From Lentibacillus juripiscarius JCM 12147 (GTDB taxonomy: Bacteria; Bacillota; Bacilli; Bacillales_D; Amphibacillaceae), in contig BBCA01000016.1 of assembly GCA_001311805.1 (NCBI GenBank), positions 1 through 60,386 on the forward strand: a stretch of 60,386 nt of DNA. The letters are read 5' to 3'. Under the pieces are notes generated by a model. It made no database searches. It was not told the DNA's origin and saw nothing but the letters and a program-made list of their open reading frames with translations. This document shows positions 59,775 through 60,386 of the stretch, piece after piece. Numbering within the stretch: the first letter of the stretch is position 1; every line of letters starts with the position of its first letter. The position numbers and the translations under genes were made by a program.

Positions 59775-60245
59775 GTGAATCCCCCTTATTAAGTCTTTGG
59801 CATACGAAAAATGACATTCCACCTGTTTCAGACAGCCTTCATTAAAATTTTAATCTCTTTCATTGCAAAGCAATCTGTTAAACAGCATTCAAAACATCAA
59901 ATTATCTAACTCACAAGGTAGTTTCGTGGATGTGACTCCCTGCATGCCGATGTTTTTTCTAGCCAGCTCAGAATACATCGTTCATATCGTGAACATGTTT
60001 TTTTAAAGAAACATGTTCATATAAATCAGCCTAATAAAACCACGAAAATCTGTCAAGGTGACATCCGTGGTAGAAACGCCTCCATCCCTTGCACGACAGA
60101 GGGTCTAATGAAATTAAAAAATTAAACTGTCTAAAAATATGGGACGCGGGGACGGGTTCATCGTCTTAGTTAGTAGGATGCTGAACAAGAGCCTGCGTTC
60201 CTGCCCAGATGGACAAAAACGCAGCATTGTTTAAATGGGCTATTA
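59775..60245. other. Upstream region of the opuC operon
   Basis: No gene. Contains the inverted repeat at 59991-60018, an ATTGCAAAGCAAT palindrome (about 59862-59874) and a GGGACGCGGGGACGGG half copy of REP-2 (60141-60157). Confidence 0.5.
59991..60018. promoter_or_regulatory. Dyad GAACATGTTT-N8-AAACATGTTC upstream of opuC
   Basis: Perfect 10-bp arms, 8-base spacer, about 220 bp before the opuCA start. Candidate repressor site or terminator of an upstream transcript. Confidence 0.5.
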
Positions 60246-60330
60246 ATATAATCGCCTATCAAACAGAAAAAAATGTCATGCAAAAACTGCACATGACACT
60301 TTTTCTTTTCCAAATACGATTGTAATAGTG
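60246..60330. repeat. H1 hairpin module
   Basis: ATAATCGCCTATCAAACAG, AAATGTCATGC / GCACATGACACTTTT, ATACGATTGTAATAGTGAAA. Same composite as 51973 (AAATAC.TTGGGAAAGGTCAG follows both). Confidence 0.88.
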
Positions 60331-60370
60331 AAATACCTTGGGAAAGGTCAGATTTTATTCGACACAAACC

Positions 60371-60386
60371 GACAAAATTCGGGTGG
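60371..60386 (+). repeat. REP-1 copy, cut by the window end
   Basis: GACAAAATTCGGGTGG; the GACAGGCACC end lies beyond the window. Confidence 0.85.

Noticed and set aside
60170..60367. Minus-strand frame of 65 codons at the window end
   Set aside because: It consists of an H1 hairpin module and flank; no coding features.
132..60386. Many short reading frames contain the peptide RVVTGT or, on the other strand, VPVTTRI
   Set aside because: They are translations of REP-1 copies, with no ribosome sites or conserved protein context. Any database protein carr­ying these peptides is probably a mis-call.
132..60386. CRISPR array
   Set aside because: The repeats are kilobases apart with no uniform spacers, and no cas genes are present.

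Overview
The window looks like a chromosomal segment of a moderately halophilic Bacillaceae bacterium (Virgibacillus/Lentibacillus/Oceanobacillus type). The evidence is AGGAGG-type ribosome binding sites, TTG and GTG starts, Bacillus-style gene orders (lutP-lutR-lutABC, the ycs/kip 5-oxoproline cluster, opuC) and an unusually large set of compatible-solute genes: a BCCT carrier, two OpuAC-like lipoproteins, a full OpuC ABC system and a GbsA-like aldehyde dehydrogenase. No rRNA, tRNA or CRISPR array was seen.

Layout. 0.2-1.3 kb: FAD-dependent amine/amino-acid oxidase. 1.5-9.5 kb (minus): one cobalamin riboswitch-controlled salvage operon, btuF-btuC-btuD/cbiZ-cobU-cobQ-cobS-cobU-like-pduO-cblS-like, which imports corrinoids, opens their amide side chain, rebuilds the nucleotide loop and adenosylates them. 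9.8-11.5 kb: OPT peptide transporter. 11.7-12.7 kb: TPP riboswitch and tenA. 12.5-13.3 kb: a REP-associated tyrosine transposase (RAYT). 13.8-19.2 kb: FGGY kinase, EamA transporter, ketopantoate reductase, BCCT carrier. 19.5-22.2 kb: OpuAC lipoprotein and an SDR dehydrogenase. 22.6-31 kb: two paralogous ParB-like genes around the 5-oxoprolinase (pxpABC), NRAMP-like and DUF1445 operon, plus a MazF-type toxin-antitoxin pair. 31-35 kb: LCP cell-wall enzyme, DHA2 MFS exporter, FAD monooxygenase. 35.7-44.9 kb: two copies of a Uma2-bearing segment bracketing an OpuAC lipoprotein, a reductase/Rieske/ALDH/Rieske/amidohydrolase catabolic operon, a divergent LysR gene and a TSUP exporter. 45.7-51 kb: lactate utilisation operon. 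51-53.5 kb: small unknown genes. 53.5-59.8 kb: CocE/NonD hydrolase, TetR regulator, opuC operon.

The most distinctive layer is the repeats. At least 22 copies of a roughly 29-bp element ending in GGGTGGTGACAGGCACC lie between genes, all in the same orientation, and one forms the 3' end of the RAYT reading frame. Six copies carry an exact tandem duplication of their last 9 bp plus 6 or 7 bp of locus-specific flank. Many sit behind conserved hairpin modules (H1 or H2), making composite elements. Several touch or overlap the stop codons of neighbouring genes. This looks like an active or recently active REP/RAYT system with an unusual end signature.

Caution: most genes longer than about 600 bp are split by single-base shifts. 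Wherever I traced the join in detail, one base added to or removed from the run at the join (usually a mononucleotide run) restores the full family sequence, so the shifts most likely reflect sequencing or assembly errors. Gene coordinates below span the reconstructed genes.
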